Part shown: positions 44,254-54,162 of the stretch, piece after piece
How positions within the stretch are numbered: the stretch's first letter is position 1
Layout: every line of letters begins with the position of its first letter
From: Chitinophaga sp. Cy-1792
GTDB taxonomy: Bacteria > Bacteroidota > Bacteroidia > Chitinophagales > Chitinophagaceae
Assembly: GCF_011752935.1 (NCBI RefSeq)
Contig: NZ_VWWO01000002.1
Span: forward strand, 930,001 to 994,000
Reading direction: 5' to 3'
Length of the DNA: 64,000 bases
The notes under the pieces: generated by a model
Databases searched by the model: none
Told to the model about the DNA's origin: nothing
The model's input: only the letters and a program-made list of their open reading frames with translations
Position numbers and translations under genes: made by a program

Positions 44254-45087
44254 ATGAAACTTGTTCAGTTTGAGCCACTGTTTATACGGCATTTCAGCAC
44301 GTTAACCTGGCCATTCCCATTGCATAACCACAATCATTATGAATTGATGTTTATTCGCTATGGGAGCGGGATACATGAGCTGAATTCCGTGAAAACGAGG
44401 TACGAAGGAGAGACCATATTTTTCCTCCTGCCAGAAGATAGCCACGACTATTTCATCGAAACGGAAACGGAGTTTAATGTAATCAAGTTCCTGCCAGGCA
44501 TACTGAAAGGTGGTATCAATACTTCCTCCTCCGACTACTGGGACCACCTCCTCCACGACCTGGTAAGGAAATGGAAAGCCGGTGGCGCCGCGGCCTGTGA
44601 ACCCAGCCACCTGAACCGCGCCAAGAAAATGATAAAGCTAATGGTAGCAGAATGGCTGGATAACAACCACCAGGCAACAGAGGTGCACACACATTTATTA
44701 CGGGCATTGCTGCTCACGCTCGACAGAGGAATGGATACTGCACAAAGCGCGCATACGGGCTATGGCATTACGAAAATCGAGCGGATACAACACTATATTC
44801 ACGCCAATATCTATTTTCCGGAGAAACTGACCATGGAACAGCTGAGTCACGCGTTCAGTATATCCGTATCGAGCCTGAAAGCCTTGTTCAAAAACAATAT
44901 GGGCATGTCTTTGGGTGCATATGTCAGTTCCCTGAAACTGGAAGCCATCAAGGAACGTATGCGTAACAGTGATGCCACCCTCACGGAAATAGCGCAGGAA
45001 TTCGGGTTTACAGATTCCAGTCACTTTACTCGGTTTTTCACGAAACAGGCAGGTGTGAGTCCGCTGAAGTTCAGGAAAGGGGAGTAG
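44254..45087 (+). CDS. AraC-family transcriptional regulator
   Basis: This 277-aa protein has an N-terminal cupin-like sensing domain (about 1-140, FPLHNHNHYELMFIRYGSGIHEL) and a C-terminal AraC double helix-turn-helix (about 175-277). The signature is AQEFGFTDSSHFTRFFTKQAGVSPLKFRK preceded by TMEQLSHAFSISVSSLKALFKNNMG. It is divergent from the MFS exporter and likely controls it in response to a small ligand. Its stop is 11 bp from the convergent cytochrome gene. Confidence 0.92.
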   Translation: MKLVQFEPLFIRHFSTLTWPFPLHNHNHYELMFIRYGSGIHELNSVKTRYEGETIFFLLPEDSHDYFIETETEFNVIKFLPGILKGGINTSSSDYWDHLLHDLVRKWKAGGAAACEPSHLNRAKKMIKLMVAEWLDNNHQATEVHTHLLRALLLTLDRGMDTAQSAHTGYGITKIERIQHYIHANIYFPEKLTMEQLSHAFSISVSSLKALFKNNMGMSLGAYVSSLKLEAIKERMRNSDATLTEIAQEFGFTDSSHFTRFFTKQAGVSPLKFRKGE

Positions 45088-45098
45088 GGGATTGATGC

Positions 45099-45824
45099 CT
45101 AATTCCCATGAATATACTCATCCAGCAATATCACTTCCAGTAAGGTAAACCGGGGATATAGCGTATGATAGCCAAATTTGCTGGTCGTAGAATTTTGTGC
45201 CATAAAGGTGCTGTCGGTAAGGAATTTCAGCACCCATGTATCGTCTCTTTTTTTAAATACATCCAACAACGGAGGGCCATCCAATGTTTTTTGGACAGCA
45301 TGACAGGAAGCGCAGTTCATTTGGAGTAGAGACCTCCCGCTAAGCACAGGTGACTTCACAAATTTTTCAGTTGAGAGCGGAGGGTTTTTTGTGGTATCAC
45401 TATTAGGAAACGTAATTGTTTTTAACATTCGTAAGATCTGCTCTTTATTGGAAAGATTCCATCCCCGGATCTTAAAATTGTTTTTCCCGAAAGCCTGTGG
45501 AATGTGCAATCTTACATAATTTTCTGCAGGATCATCCGGTATCATCAATACGCCTGGCAGTCCGTTGACAGTATCGCTGGCATTTAAAACATGATCTTCC
45601 TCGTAGCCACCAATATTTAAATTATAAGGACCATAATCATAGAATAGTGAATCTTGCCCATTGGTAATCCCTTTTCTTTCCTCCTGATGAAAAGAATATT
45701 CGAAAGTCCGCCAGCCCACAGGTGTTTTAATCTGAAAGGGGCCACAGGAAAGTGGTTGCCAGTCGGTGGGGCCTGGGTTGCAGGCAGCCAGCAGCAGTAT
45801 CAGGGTGATATAACGTAAACGCAT
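45099..45824 (-). CDS. Lipoprotein with C-terminal cytochrome c domain
   Basis: I chose the ATG at 45824 because it places a lipoprotein signal at the N-terminus (MRLRYITLILLLAAC, Cys15). It encodes 241 aa. Residues about 20-150 form an unrecognised beta-rich domain. The end has a class I cytochrome c haem-binding motif, CASCH (about 171-175), followed by a short domain. A plausible Met ligand is in STFMAQ. It is probably an outer-leaflet or periplasmic electron carrier. It stands alone on the minus strand between the AraC gene and the next sigma factor. Confidence 0.78.
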   Translation of the reverse strand: MRLRYITLILLLAACNPGPTDWQPLSCGPFQIKTPVGWRTFEYSFHQEERKGITNGQDSLFYDYGPYNLNIGGYEEDHVLNASDTVNGLPGVLMIPDDPAENYVRLHIPQAFGKNNFKIRGWNLSNKEQILRMLKTITFPNSDTTKNPPLSTEKFVKSPVLSGRSLLQMNCASCHAVQKTLDGPPLLDVFKKRDDTWVLKFLTDSTFMAQNSTTSKFGYHTLYPRFTLLEVILLDEYIHGN

Positions 45825-45970
45825 AGGGATAGGAAGATTATTATATATGAAGATACTAACCCTCTTCTTAATATAAGTGCATTTTTCATTCATCCTACTT
45901 AATAAATTAATAACATACCCTTACTACCCCCATTACGCCAACTATTATACATTTGTTCTACTATCAACTC

Positions 45971-46546
45971 ATGAAATCGCCAGCAACACACGATTTATTT
46001 AAGGAGATTTATCTGACCTACTGGGATACGCTTTTCGGGATAGCCAATAAGAAAATAGGTTACACACAGGACGCCATGGACATTGTCCAGGATACCTTCA
46101 CCTATGTATGGCAACAGTTTCCATCGTTACAACTGGAAACGGCAAAGGCAAAGCCTTTCCTGATTACCTGTCTCTACTACCGGATATTCAATCATTTGCG
46201 CGCCAAAGGTGTAAATGAGAAACACCTGTTGCATTTCCAGGCTTACCTCGAAAATGAGCAAAGTGTCGATCCCCATTATACCGCAGGAGAGATTGAAGCG
46301 GAACTGGAAGCCGTTAACATCGCCATTATGGCGGAGCTGGACCGTATGCCGGAACGCATGAAACATATATTTATCCTCAGCCGCTATGAAAATAAATCTA
46401 TTGAAGAAATAGCGGAATTGTATGAAATCGCCCCTAAAACCGTTAGAAATCAACTCAGCGATGCCATGCGCCGACTGAAGGATTTTGCAGACTCATACCC
46501 CGCAACTGCCCTGCTGCCGCTTATCTTACTGTTCCTGGAAGATTAA
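45971..46546 (+). CDS. ECF RNA polymerase sigma factor (second locus)
   Basis: The ATG at 45971 (MKSPATHDLFKEIYLTYWDTL) is preferred to the TTG at 45953. It encodes 191 aa with sigma region 2 (AMDIVQDTFTYVWQQF) and region 4 (MPERMKHIFILSRYENKSIEEIAELYEIAPKTVRNQLSDAMRRL). It ends with a hydrophobic tail (YPATALLPLILLFLED), a feature seen in many Bacteroidota ECF factors of FecR-linked loci. It is 70 bp upstream of its FecR partner and likely activates the receptor/FAS1 operon. Confidence 0.9.
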   Translation: MKSPATHDLFKEIYLTYWDTLFGIANKKIGYTQDAMDIVQDTFTYVWQQFPSLQLETAKAKPFLITCLYYRIFNHLRAKGVNEKHLLHFQAYLENEQSVDPHYTAGEIEAELEAVNIAIMAELDRMPERMKHIFILSRYENKSIEEIAELYEIAPKTVRNQLSDAMRRLKDFADSYPATALLPLILLFLED

Positions 46547-46616
46547 TCACATTTGGTAACAATTCGTTAACCTGACCTACCCGGGATTTTTTTCGCTCCC
46601 CGATCTAACTATATGT

Positions 46617-47585
46617 ATGGAGCCAAATCAACATCAGCTGAATATATTACTTGATCGCATCTACAACGGTACGGCAAACGAACAGGAGCGGGAAATTATC
46701 CGCAACTGGATGGTCGGGATGGATATCAGTGATACGGCCACTTCTGCCGATTTGCTGCAGGCCGCAAAACAGGATATGCTCCAACGTATCCTTGCAGAGG
46801 AACCTGCTGTAACGCCACCGACTATACGTAGTAATGGTTTCCTGAAAGCAATGCGCACCTGGAAAGCCGCTGCTGCCGTATTTGTGCTGGCACTGGCATC
46901 CTGGTTCCTGTTTAATAAAGGTAAATCTTCAAAGGAGCCGGTATATACTACCATCGCTGCTACCCAAAGAAATATCAAGCTTATTGAACTGCCGGATGGC
47001 TCACAGGTATGGCTAAACGCAGGCTCCAGGCTGGAATATATACCCGATCAGTTTAATAAAGATAAACGCTGTGTAAAGCTGACCGGGGAAGGGTTTTTCT
47101 CCATCGCACCTGATAAGGAACGCCCTTTTATCGTATCCTCCGATCATATAGAAACGCAGGTATTAGGTACTGCATTCAATATAGAAACCTATCCCGGCGA
47201 AACAGAGATCCGTATTGCGCTGGTGCAGGGCTCCGTTGCAGTAAAAGATATACATAGCAACAGCTATACGGTGCTGCATCCCAACGAAATGCTGCGCTAT
47301 GTGCGGGCCAGCGGACAATCAGGGGTAGTCGGTTTCTCGAATAAAATGGGTGACTGGGTACACGGGCATATGATATTCGAAGAGCTGCCACTGGCTGATG
47401 TCCTGGACCGTATTGCCTATCGTTTTGGCATATCCATACAATACGACAGGGCGCTCGTCGCCAACAAAAGAGTAACAGGAGATATAAGTCCGGATAAATG
47501 GCAGACAGTACTGGACGACATTCTATTTATACATAAACTCAGGTATACCACCAAAAACGGCATTGTATATATAAGCAAGCGGTAA
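46617..47585 (+). CDS. FecR family anti-sigma factor (second locus)
   Basis: This 322-aa protein has the expected order. The sigma-binding N-terminus (LLDRIYNGTANEQEREIIRNWM) comes first, then one transmembrane span near residues 83-100 (AAAVFVLALASWFLF) and a FecR periplasmic domain (IELPDGSQVWLNAGSRLEY). A DUF4974-like C-terminus (DVLDRIAYRFGISIQYDRALV) completes it. It sits between the sigma gene and the STN-bearing receptor, the standard trans-envelope signalling order. Confidence 0.92.
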   Translation: MEPNQHQLNILLDRIYNGTANEQEREIIRNWMVGMDISDTATSADLLQAAKQDMLQRILAEEPAVTPPTIRSNGFLKAMRTWKAAAAVFVLALASWFLFNKGKSSKEPVYTTIAATQRNIKLIELPDGSQVWLNAGSRLEYIPDQFNKDKRCVKLTGEGFFSIAPDKERPFIVSSDHIETQVLGTAFNIETYPGETEIRIALVQGSVAVKDIHSNSYTVLHPNEMLRYVRASGQSGVVGFSNKMGDWVHGHMIFEELPLADVLDRIAYRFGISIQYDRALVANKRVTGDISPDKWQTVLDDILFIHKLRYTTKNGIVYISKR

Positions 47586-47614
47586 TTACATCCCTTATTT
47601 AACAAACTAAAAAA

Positions 47615-50600
47615 ATGGACCATAAGATTAACAGGAAACTGGTACAACACCGGTTCCTAAAGGCTATGCTATTGAGCTTACTTTTCCTGCAACTGGGAAT
47701 GGCAGCACAGGCGCAGCTTAACAGCCTTCATCAAAAGGTGGATGTCAGGATGGACAATTCCAATGCACTGGCGATTATCACCGTGCTCAGTAAACAGTCG
47801 GGATGCTCCTTCTTCTACACTGCCGCTGAACTCGGTGTTGTCAAAGTAGCGGCATTCCGGGCCAACGGCACGCTGGGCAATGCATTGCAGCAACTGAAGT
47901 TGCAGGCACCGCTCGACTTTAAAGTCAATGGAAATAATATATCCGTACAGGTGACTACCGTTGCCGCCCCTACGAAAACAGATTCGCTGAAAAGACATCT
48001 GTTTAAAGGAAAAATTACCGACGCAAAAACCGGTAAACCAGTTGCACTGGTAGAAGTTTTTGCGCAGGAAAGTCATGCCAGTACCACTACCAACTTCAAT
48101 GGCGACTTTGAGCTACAGCTGCCTGCTGCACACGACCTGTTCATCTTTACCAAAGCAGGGTATGCCAGCCAGGTGATTAACGGCAACGTACAAACGTTGC
48201 ATGCGGTGTCGCTCGTACCTGATAACAGAACACTGCTGGGGGTAACCGTTTCTTCCAGGAAGCGCATGAATAACGAAGCTGCTGTATTGGATGAAAGAAA
48301 GAATGCAGCAACTGTTTCCGATGGTATTTCTGCAGAGAACATCGAGAAAACAGCCAGTATTACCACTGCACAGGCCCTGCAACGTGTATCCGGCGTAACG
48401 ATCACCGATGATAAGTATGTAGCTGTGCGCGGCCTCGGCGACCGTAGCGTTATCGGTGAGCTGAACGGCATTCGCCTGGCTTCTTCAGACCCCGACAGAA
48501 GCACCATCCCGCTGGACCTCGTGCCGGCCAACCTGCTCGATAATATCGTGGTGTTCAAAACCATGACACCAGACAAACCTGCTGATGCTTCCGGTGGTAT
48601 CGTGGAACTGAAAACGCTGTCCATCCCCACCAGGAAAACGCTGGCCATTACCGCAGAAGCAGGCACCAACTCCAATATCGGCCCGGGAGGTAAAGTAAAC
48701 AGCTTCTATAACAGCGATATGGGTTTTTTAGGGGAGAAAATCAAAACGCATGACCTCCAGCAGAATTACCTGAGTCTGGATAAGCAATACCCTGGCGGAC
48801 TCTCGCAAATACAACAACTGGCTTCAGGTGCAAAAAATGATCCTGCCATCTTATCTGAAATAGATAGAATCAACGGTATCATGCACCACTTCGATCCGGT
48901 GCTGACCACCCGCTATAAAAAGGCGCCACTGAATGGCATCTACAATATTACTTTCGGTAACGCCTACTCGCTGTTTAAACATCACCAGCTGGGGCTGATC
49001 CTCAGCGGCAGCTACTACAGCCGCTCCACAGATGTTAACAACGGACAGCTGAACCAGTATAGCATCTACCAGGGCGTAATGACCGGCAACCCGGCGATTG
49101 ATGAATCACGGGTAATCCCTGCCTACATTACACCCAATACACCCAATCTGGGAAAGTATGTGGGTTATAAAGAAAATACAGGTACGCAAACACTGAACTA
49201 TGGCCTCCTGGGAGGACTGGCCTACCGCTTTAACCCCAACAACGAAATCAGCTGTCAGTATATGGGTAACTGGGGCGGCGAAACACAGGCCACCAGCCTT
49301 ACCGGACAGTATGCCTATGTAACAGGACTCACAGGGCCGGTATACAGCAACATATATTCGCTGAAACAAACCTATCGTACTTTCCGTACCTATAACCTGC
49401 AGGGAGAACATAAATTAAGCGATGGTAAACGCGCACCACGACTGAGTTACAACGCTGCTTCATCGCGGGCTACGCAGGATGATCCCGATTACAGGTTTAT
49501 CAACCTGGCAGATTACCGCCCCGCTGGCGGAGGATATGTAACGGCACCCATTCCTGATGGAACCGGGTATCATTACCAGGGCGTCACGGATTATTATGCG
49601 CTGGTATCCGGCTATGTGAATGGTTTCGGCCCCTATGGCAAGATACAGGCCGACCCCAACGGACGCCGCTTCCGTAATATGACGGAAACCAACTATAACT
49701 ACAAGGCAGATGTGACCTTTCCTTTCGGGATCAGTGGACTGGACCAGGCTTTTAAGACGGGTGTGAACTACCTGTACCGCGAAAGGAATTTTACTGAGAA
49801 CGTATTGTCGCTGCCAGGTTCCAACTTCTCTACACTAAAACAATATCCGCTATACCAGGTATACGGTAACCTCGACAGGCTGGTGGGATATGATCAGATA
49901 GGTATACATCTGCCCACCGCATCTTCTCCGGAAGGTATGCCACTGACAAATGGTTTTCTGTATAACATCAGGAAATCTCCCAACAACTACACCGGGTTCT
50001 ACGAAACCAGCGCCTTCTATGGTATGCTGGACCTGCACCTCCAAAGCAATCTTCGTTTAGCCGGCGGCGTGAGACTGGAGAAAACAAATATCCAGAGCAA
50101 AATCGATACTGCAGGCGTTTACATCGATCCATCGCTGTCTGACGCTGGTATCAACCTGGTCAATACCAACCCGGTATCTAAATATATTACAGAGTATAAA
50201 CCTTACTATTCTGCCAACCTCACCTGGACATTGCAGGAAACCATGAACCTGCGACTGGCCTATGGTACATCGCTGGCACGCCCTGAGATCAGGGAGATGA
50301 CCAATGTATTTGAGTTTGATCCGTTTCAGCAGGCGCTGGTAGTAGGGAATCCTAAATTAGTGAACCAGCAGGCCACCAGCTACGACTTCAGGTGGGAATG
50401 GTTTCCGCATAAAGGAGAAGTACTGGCAGCATCTTTCTTCGCCAAAGAAATACGTAACCAGTTAGAAAAAGTATTTATCCAGAATTCGGACGGCGTGAAT
50501 GCGAAGTTTCCGGAATTCCCTACGGTGGCCTATCAGAACAACCCCAATGCCGGACATGTATGGGGGATTGAGCTGGAGATAGTAAAAGACCTGGGATTGT

Positions 50601-51085
50601 TATGGAAACCCCTCAACAACTTCTTCATCGGCTCTAACCTGATGGTTGCTTCCAGTTCTGTGCGCAAAAACAAAGAACGCCTGGATGCTGCGAGAATTAT
50701 TGATCGCCAGTCGCCGGAAAACAGTCCGCTGTTTGAACAGGCGCCTTATTCCATCAATGGTTTCCTGAACTATACCAATAAAAAATCAGGTACAGATATC
50801 ACTGCCACTTTCAATATGGTAGGAGAAAGGCTGATACAGGTAAATATGGACGGTTCTCCGGATTTGTACAGCCGGCCAATGCCTGTGCTGGACTTCATCT
50901 TCAGTCAGCAGCTGGCTAAAAGACTGGTGTTTAAAGGTTATGCCAAAAATATCCTCAACAGTCCATATGAAGAAGTATACAGCAACCCGCAAACGAACGG
51001 AAAATACTATGGTACCAGGTATTTAAGAAGAAGCTATAAAAGGGGAACCGAATTTATGCTTGGCCTTACCTATAACCTGTTCTAA
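47615..51085 (+). CDS. TonB-dependent receptor with STN domain (second locus)
   Basis: This 1156-aa protein has a signal peptide (about 14-35), an STN domain (about 42-115, LAIITVLSKQSGCSFFYTA), a carboxypeptidase-regulatory-like domain (about 128-205), a plug (about 225-340, QALQRVSGVTITDDKYVAVRGLGDR) and a barrel ending in FMLGLTYNLF. The plug sequence with SDPDRSTIPLDLVP and PADASGGIVELKT is typical of non-SusC receptors in Bacteroidota. The STN domain predicts signalling to the neighbouring FecR/sigma pair. Its barrel resembles the partial receptor at the window start. Substrate unknown. Confidence 0.92.
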   Translation: MDHKINRKLVQHRFLKAMLLSLLFLQLGMAAQAQLNSLHQKVDVRMDNSNALAIITVLSKQSGCSFFYTAAELGVVKVAAFRANGTLGNALQQLKLQAPLDFKVNGNNISVQVTTVAAPTKTDSLKRHLFKGKITDAKTGKPVALVEVFAQESHASTTTNFNGDFELQLPAAHDLFIFTKAGYASQVINGNVQTLHAVSLVPDNRTLLGVTVSSRKRMNNEAAVLDERKNAATVSDGISAENIEKTASITTAQALQRVSGVTITDDKYVAVRGLGDRSVIGELNGIRLASSDPDRSTIPLDLVPANLLDNIVVFKTMTPDKPADASGGIVELKTLSIPTRKTLAITAEAGTNSNIGPGGKVNSFYNSDMGFLGEKIKTHDLQQNYLSLDKQYPGGLSQIQQLASGAKNDPAILSEIDRINGIMHHFDPVLTTRYKKAPLNGIYNITFGNAYSLFKHHQLGLILSGSYYSRSTDVNNGQLNQYSIYQGVMTGNPAIDESRVIPAYITPNTPNLGKYVGYKENTGTQTLNYGLLGGLAYRFNPNNEISCQYMGNWGGETQATSLTGQYAYVTGLTGPVYSNIYSLKQTYRTFRTYNLQGEHKLSDGKRAPRLSYNAASSRATQDDPDYRFINLADYRPAGGGYVTAPIPDGTGYHYQGVTDYYALVSGYVNGFGPYGKIQADPNGRRFRNMTETNYNYKADVTFPFGISGLDQAFKTGVNYLYRERNFTENVLSLPGSNFSTLKQYPLYQVYGNLDRLVGYDQIGIHLPTASSPEGMPLTNGFLYNIRKSPNNYTGFYETSAFYGMLDLHLQSNLRLAGGVRLEKTNIQSKIDTAGVYIDPSLSDAGINLVNTNPVSKYITEYKPYYSANLTWTLQETMNLRLAYGTSLARPEIREMTNVFEFDPFQQALVVGNPKLVNQQATSYDFRWEWFPHKGEVLAASFFAKEIRNQLEKVFIQNSDGVNAKFPEFPTVAYQNNPNAGHVWGIELEIVKDLGLLWKPLNNFFIGSNLMVASSSVRKNKERLDAARIIDRQSPENSPLFEQAPYSINGFLNYTNKKSGTDITATFNMVGERLIQVNMDGSPDLYSRPMPVLDFIFSQQLAKRLVFKGYAKNILNSPYEEVYSNPQTNGKYYGTRYLRRSYKRGTEFMLGLTYNLF

Positions 51086-51095
51086 AAAAGTGAAT

Positions 51096-52781
51096 ATGAG
51101 TATGACTACTACAAAATATTTTTTTCATGCGCTGATGGCCGGTATGCTGTTGCTGGGCACGGCCTGCAATAAGAGCAAGACCGACGTGCGGCCGGGCAAC
51201 GAGCCGGATTACAGCAACATGGCTAAATCAACGGTAAGACTGATCACTTTCAACAAAACAGATCTGATCGTAAACAGTACCCGTGTTACTAACTGGTATG
51301 CAACAACGTTATCCAATCCGGTAGACCTGCCTTATCCGACACCGTATTTTCCCGCTTCCGGAAAATTTAACGGCAGCTGGTATCTGCCCCAGCAATTCCT
51401 GGATAATAAAGGTCAGGCCACCATTAAAGCCGGAAATCCCGGCGGTACGGGCCAGCCGGACTTTATCGCCGATTCTTTCCAGGTACAGGAAGATTATTAC
51501 AAGCCCTGGGATTATTACCTGGGAACCAGCGCCGCCGCGAAGAATGGTATTTACAGTATGACGGCGGTACCGCGTAATACCGCATTGCCCGGAGATCCTA
51601 CGCATATACGTATTCGCCTGGTAAATATTGGTATGGCTACCGGCAATGGTAGCGGTACTTTATCGCTGGCCTATGCGAATGGTACCCCTGTAAGTACTAC
51701 CACTTCCGGTATTGCCAATCATAGCTGGTCTGATTACATAGAACTGCCTTATGGCAGCTACCAGTTCAAGGTGCTGATAGATGGTTCGGGGCTGCAAATA
51801 CCCGGCAGGCCTGCCTTGCTGACCGATGCCGCTTCACAAACGAATTACTCATTAGGTGGTACACAGGTGTATTATGCGCCGGTACAAACCTTTCAGCCCG
51901 GTGGTGTATATACGATTGTAGTGGCGCAGATGTCCAGCGTGTATCAATACAAGGAATACCCGCTGTACCCTAACTGTTTCACTGTGGTCACCGATGTGGA
52001 CCCTGCTGCGAACCTTACCTATGGACGCTTACAGCTGGTGAATGCGTTTGATGAATCAGAGAAAGGTATGGTCATACAGGTAGATGGCGTATCGCAGGTG
52101 CCTGTTACCTATGGTAACGCCGGCGGATATACGATACTGGTAGCGGGAACGCACCATATCAAAGCGACTGATGCTACCGGTAAAACGGCTATGGAAAAGG
52201 ATATTACCATTCGCGGAGGCGATAACCTCACATTATGGGCCTATCCGGCTACAGATAACAGTATAGCCATGAGCGTTATACCAAACAATATGGGCGGACT
52301 CCGTAGCAATGGTACCAATGCTGACGGCTCCGATGGCGCCAATAACAGCTATGATCCGCTGAAATATAAAGTGCTGGTGCAAACACGTTTCCTCAATCTC
52401 TGTCCTGATTTACCTTATGTCAGCTTTACCGCTAAGAACGGGGCGCTGTTTACAGAAGCGATGTTTTCTGCCGCTGCCGCTGCACAGCAGCTGCAGCCTG
52501 GGTTAGCGCCTTCGGCAGTAACTGTCCCTTATCCCTATATCGATCTTGGCGTGGTAACAGGAGGCGCTGTGGAGGCTTATCAGTCGCAGCCAGGCGTATT
52601 ACCTGGCAACCGCCTGATTAATGTGCCGGCACTTACTAAAATGGATTTTGTGAAGATGCCTGCCATGTATTTCCTGGATGGCAATGCCGGTGCGGAGTCA
52701 GGCGTATATACCGTGGCGTTGATAGGCAGAAACAACAGCAGCCAGCATCCCCGGATGATAGTAGTAAAACATAACCAGTAA
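51096..52781 (+). CDS. DUF4397-like lipoprotein (561 aa)
   Basis: The start is the ATG at 51096; the frame is open to 51060 inside the receptor gene. A lipobox GTAC gives Cys24. The mature chain has at least two Ig-like modules with DUF4397-type signatures (THIRIRLVNIGMATGNGSGTL, later GRLQLVNAFDESEKGMVIQVDG and ILVAGTHHIKATDATG). It lies 10 bp after the receptor and is probably a cell-surface accessory protein of that receptor. The DUF4397 assignment is by pattern. Confidence 0.65.
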   Translation: MSMTTTKYFFHALMAGMLLLGTACNKSKTDVRPGNEPDYSNMAKSTVRLITFNKTDLIVNSTRVTNWYATTLSNPVDLPYPTPYFPASGKFNGSWYLPQQFLDNKGQATIKAGNPGGTGQPDFIADSFQVQEDYYKPWDYYLGTSAAAKNGIYSMTAVPRNTALPGDPTHIRIRLVNIGMATGNGSGTLSLAYANGTPVSTTTSGIANHSWSDYIELPYGSYQFKVLIDGSGLQIPGRPALLTDAASQTNYSLGGTQVYYAPVQTFQPGGVYTIVVAQMSSVYQYKEYPLYPNCFTVVTDVDPAANLTYGRLQLVNAFDESEKGMVIQVDGVSQVPVTYGNAGGYTILVAGTHHIKATDATGKTAMEKDITIRGGDNLTLWAYPATDNSIAMSVIPNNMGGLRSNGTNADGSDGANNSYDPLKYKVLVQTRFLNLCPDLPYVSFTAKNGALFTEAMFSAAAAAQQLQPGLAPSAVTVPYPYIDLGVVTGGAVEAYQSQPGVLPGNRLINVPALTKMDFVKMPAMYFLDGNAGAESGVYTVALIGRNNSSQHPRMIVVKHNQ

Positions 52782-52795
52782 ATAAGAAAGCGATC

Positions 52796-54115
52796 ATGAC
52801 GCATTTTAATCATACAATGCCGTATAGCCGTAAGCGTTTGTACAGCCTGTTGGCTTACTGTTGCCTGCTGCTGATAATGGCGGGTTGCCGTAAAACAGAA
52901 TACAACCTTATTCCCGATGCGGCCTACCTGCGTGTATTCAATAGTTTGAACTATGACGTAAACGTTACCACCAAAGATCAGCCGCCGCCCTTTCTCACCA
53001 TGATCATTGATCCTGAGTTTGACGCGAACGGGCTGGTAACAGGTGGTAAGATCGTAGGCGACCACCTCGATCAGCGAAGCGCCTATGCAGGGCCTTATCC
53101 TGCCAATGCCGGCACTACTTCCTGGCGTAATACGGAATATCCTGGCAGCCAGAAAGTACTGGTAGGGCCTATCCTGAATGGTATCAACCTCTCCAGCTGG
53201 GCGCAGGTAGCTTCGGGCAAACACCGGGTATTGTTTTTCAGTCGCCCGATCAGCGAAATGTCTTTCTTCGGATTGCTGGAGCGGGAACGTAAAAACCTGC
53301 TGCTGGACAGTACCGTGGAATTTAAACCGGGAGAGATTTATACCATGGAAGTATTGCAGAAAACCGTATCGCAGCAATATCCTTTACCGGTGACTTTATA
53401 CCTCCGTCAGGAACAGTTTACAAAGCTGCCTTTTGCGGATACCCTGCTGTATGCTAATGTATACAACCTGAGTGCCGAAGGGTATGCTGCCGCCAACCCG
53501 GGTATGAGAACAGCGATCTCTTATTACAATGCTACCAATAAATGTACGGCCTTCGGTGATACCATGAACCTTTACTATACGCTTTATAAAGATGATTGCG
53601 GATATCCGTATGTAGAAGGAACGGCCATCGGTAGTACGGTGATTCCCGGATTTAACAATATCTGGCTCGGAACGGTGGTTCGCTCACATAATGCAGGCAC
53701 TGCACCTTATTACAGTATGCCCATGTTTGCAGCCTCAGATACGACGAAAGGAATACTCAGCCGCGAATGGGAGCTGCTGGTGCTGATGAAACCAGGGTTA
53801 TTCCCTATGCCGGGCATACTACCGGTAACGGCTACACAGGGGATGGCCACCGCTAATCCTAAATACGGCGCCATCGCCTGCAGCAACGGCAGCGATGACG
53901 GCAGAGGTACCACTTCGGCCGCTGCCAGGAAAAGTATACCAAGAGTATCCAACAGGGATTACCTCGCCAGCTGCTGGCTGCCCAACCTGATACGGTATAC
54001 CGCCTCGGGAAGCTATGCGCAGCGTTCTTTCGCTACTATCAGTACCATAGAAATCATCAATAACCAGGTGTATATGATGAGCGTGCAGCGTAGCTATGCG
54101 CCGCCAAATAAGTGA
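52796..54115 (+). CDS. DUF4397-like lipoprotein (439 aa)
   Basis: This protein has a lipoprotein signal with lipobox MAGC (Cys31 from the first ATG; an internal Met8 is an alternative start). The N-terminal module contains AAYLRVFNSLNYDVNVTT and the later chain IYTMEVLQKTVSQQYPL, consistent with a DUF4397-type Ig-like domain. It lies 14 bp after the preceding lipoprotein gene. It is likely a partner of the TonB receptors in this operon. Function inferred. Confidence 0.6.
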   Translation: MTHFNHTMPYSRKRLYSLLAYCCLLLIMAGCRKTEYNLIPDAAYLRVFNSLNYDVNVTTKDQPPPFLTMIIDPEFDANGLVTGGKIVGDHLDQRSAYAGPYPANAGTTSWRNTEYPGSQKVLVGPILNGINLSSWAQVASGKHRVLFFSRPISEMSFFGLLERERKNLLLDSTVEFKPGEIYTMEVLQKTVSQQYPLPVTLYLRQEQFTKLPFADTLLYANVYNLSAEGYAAANPGMRTAISYYNATNKCTAFGDTMNLYYTLYKDDCGYPYVEGTAIGSTVIPGFNNIWLGTVVRSHNAGTAPYYSMPMFAASDTTKGILSREWELLVLMKPGLFPMPGILPVTATQGMATANPKYGAIACSNGSDDGRGTTSAAARKSIPRVSNRDYLASCWLPNLIRYTASGSYAQRSFATISTIEIINNQVYMMSVQRSYAPPNK

Positions 54116-54162
54116 TACAGCGCATGTAAGGTTTATGGTTGAAAATCTTCAATAAAAAACAA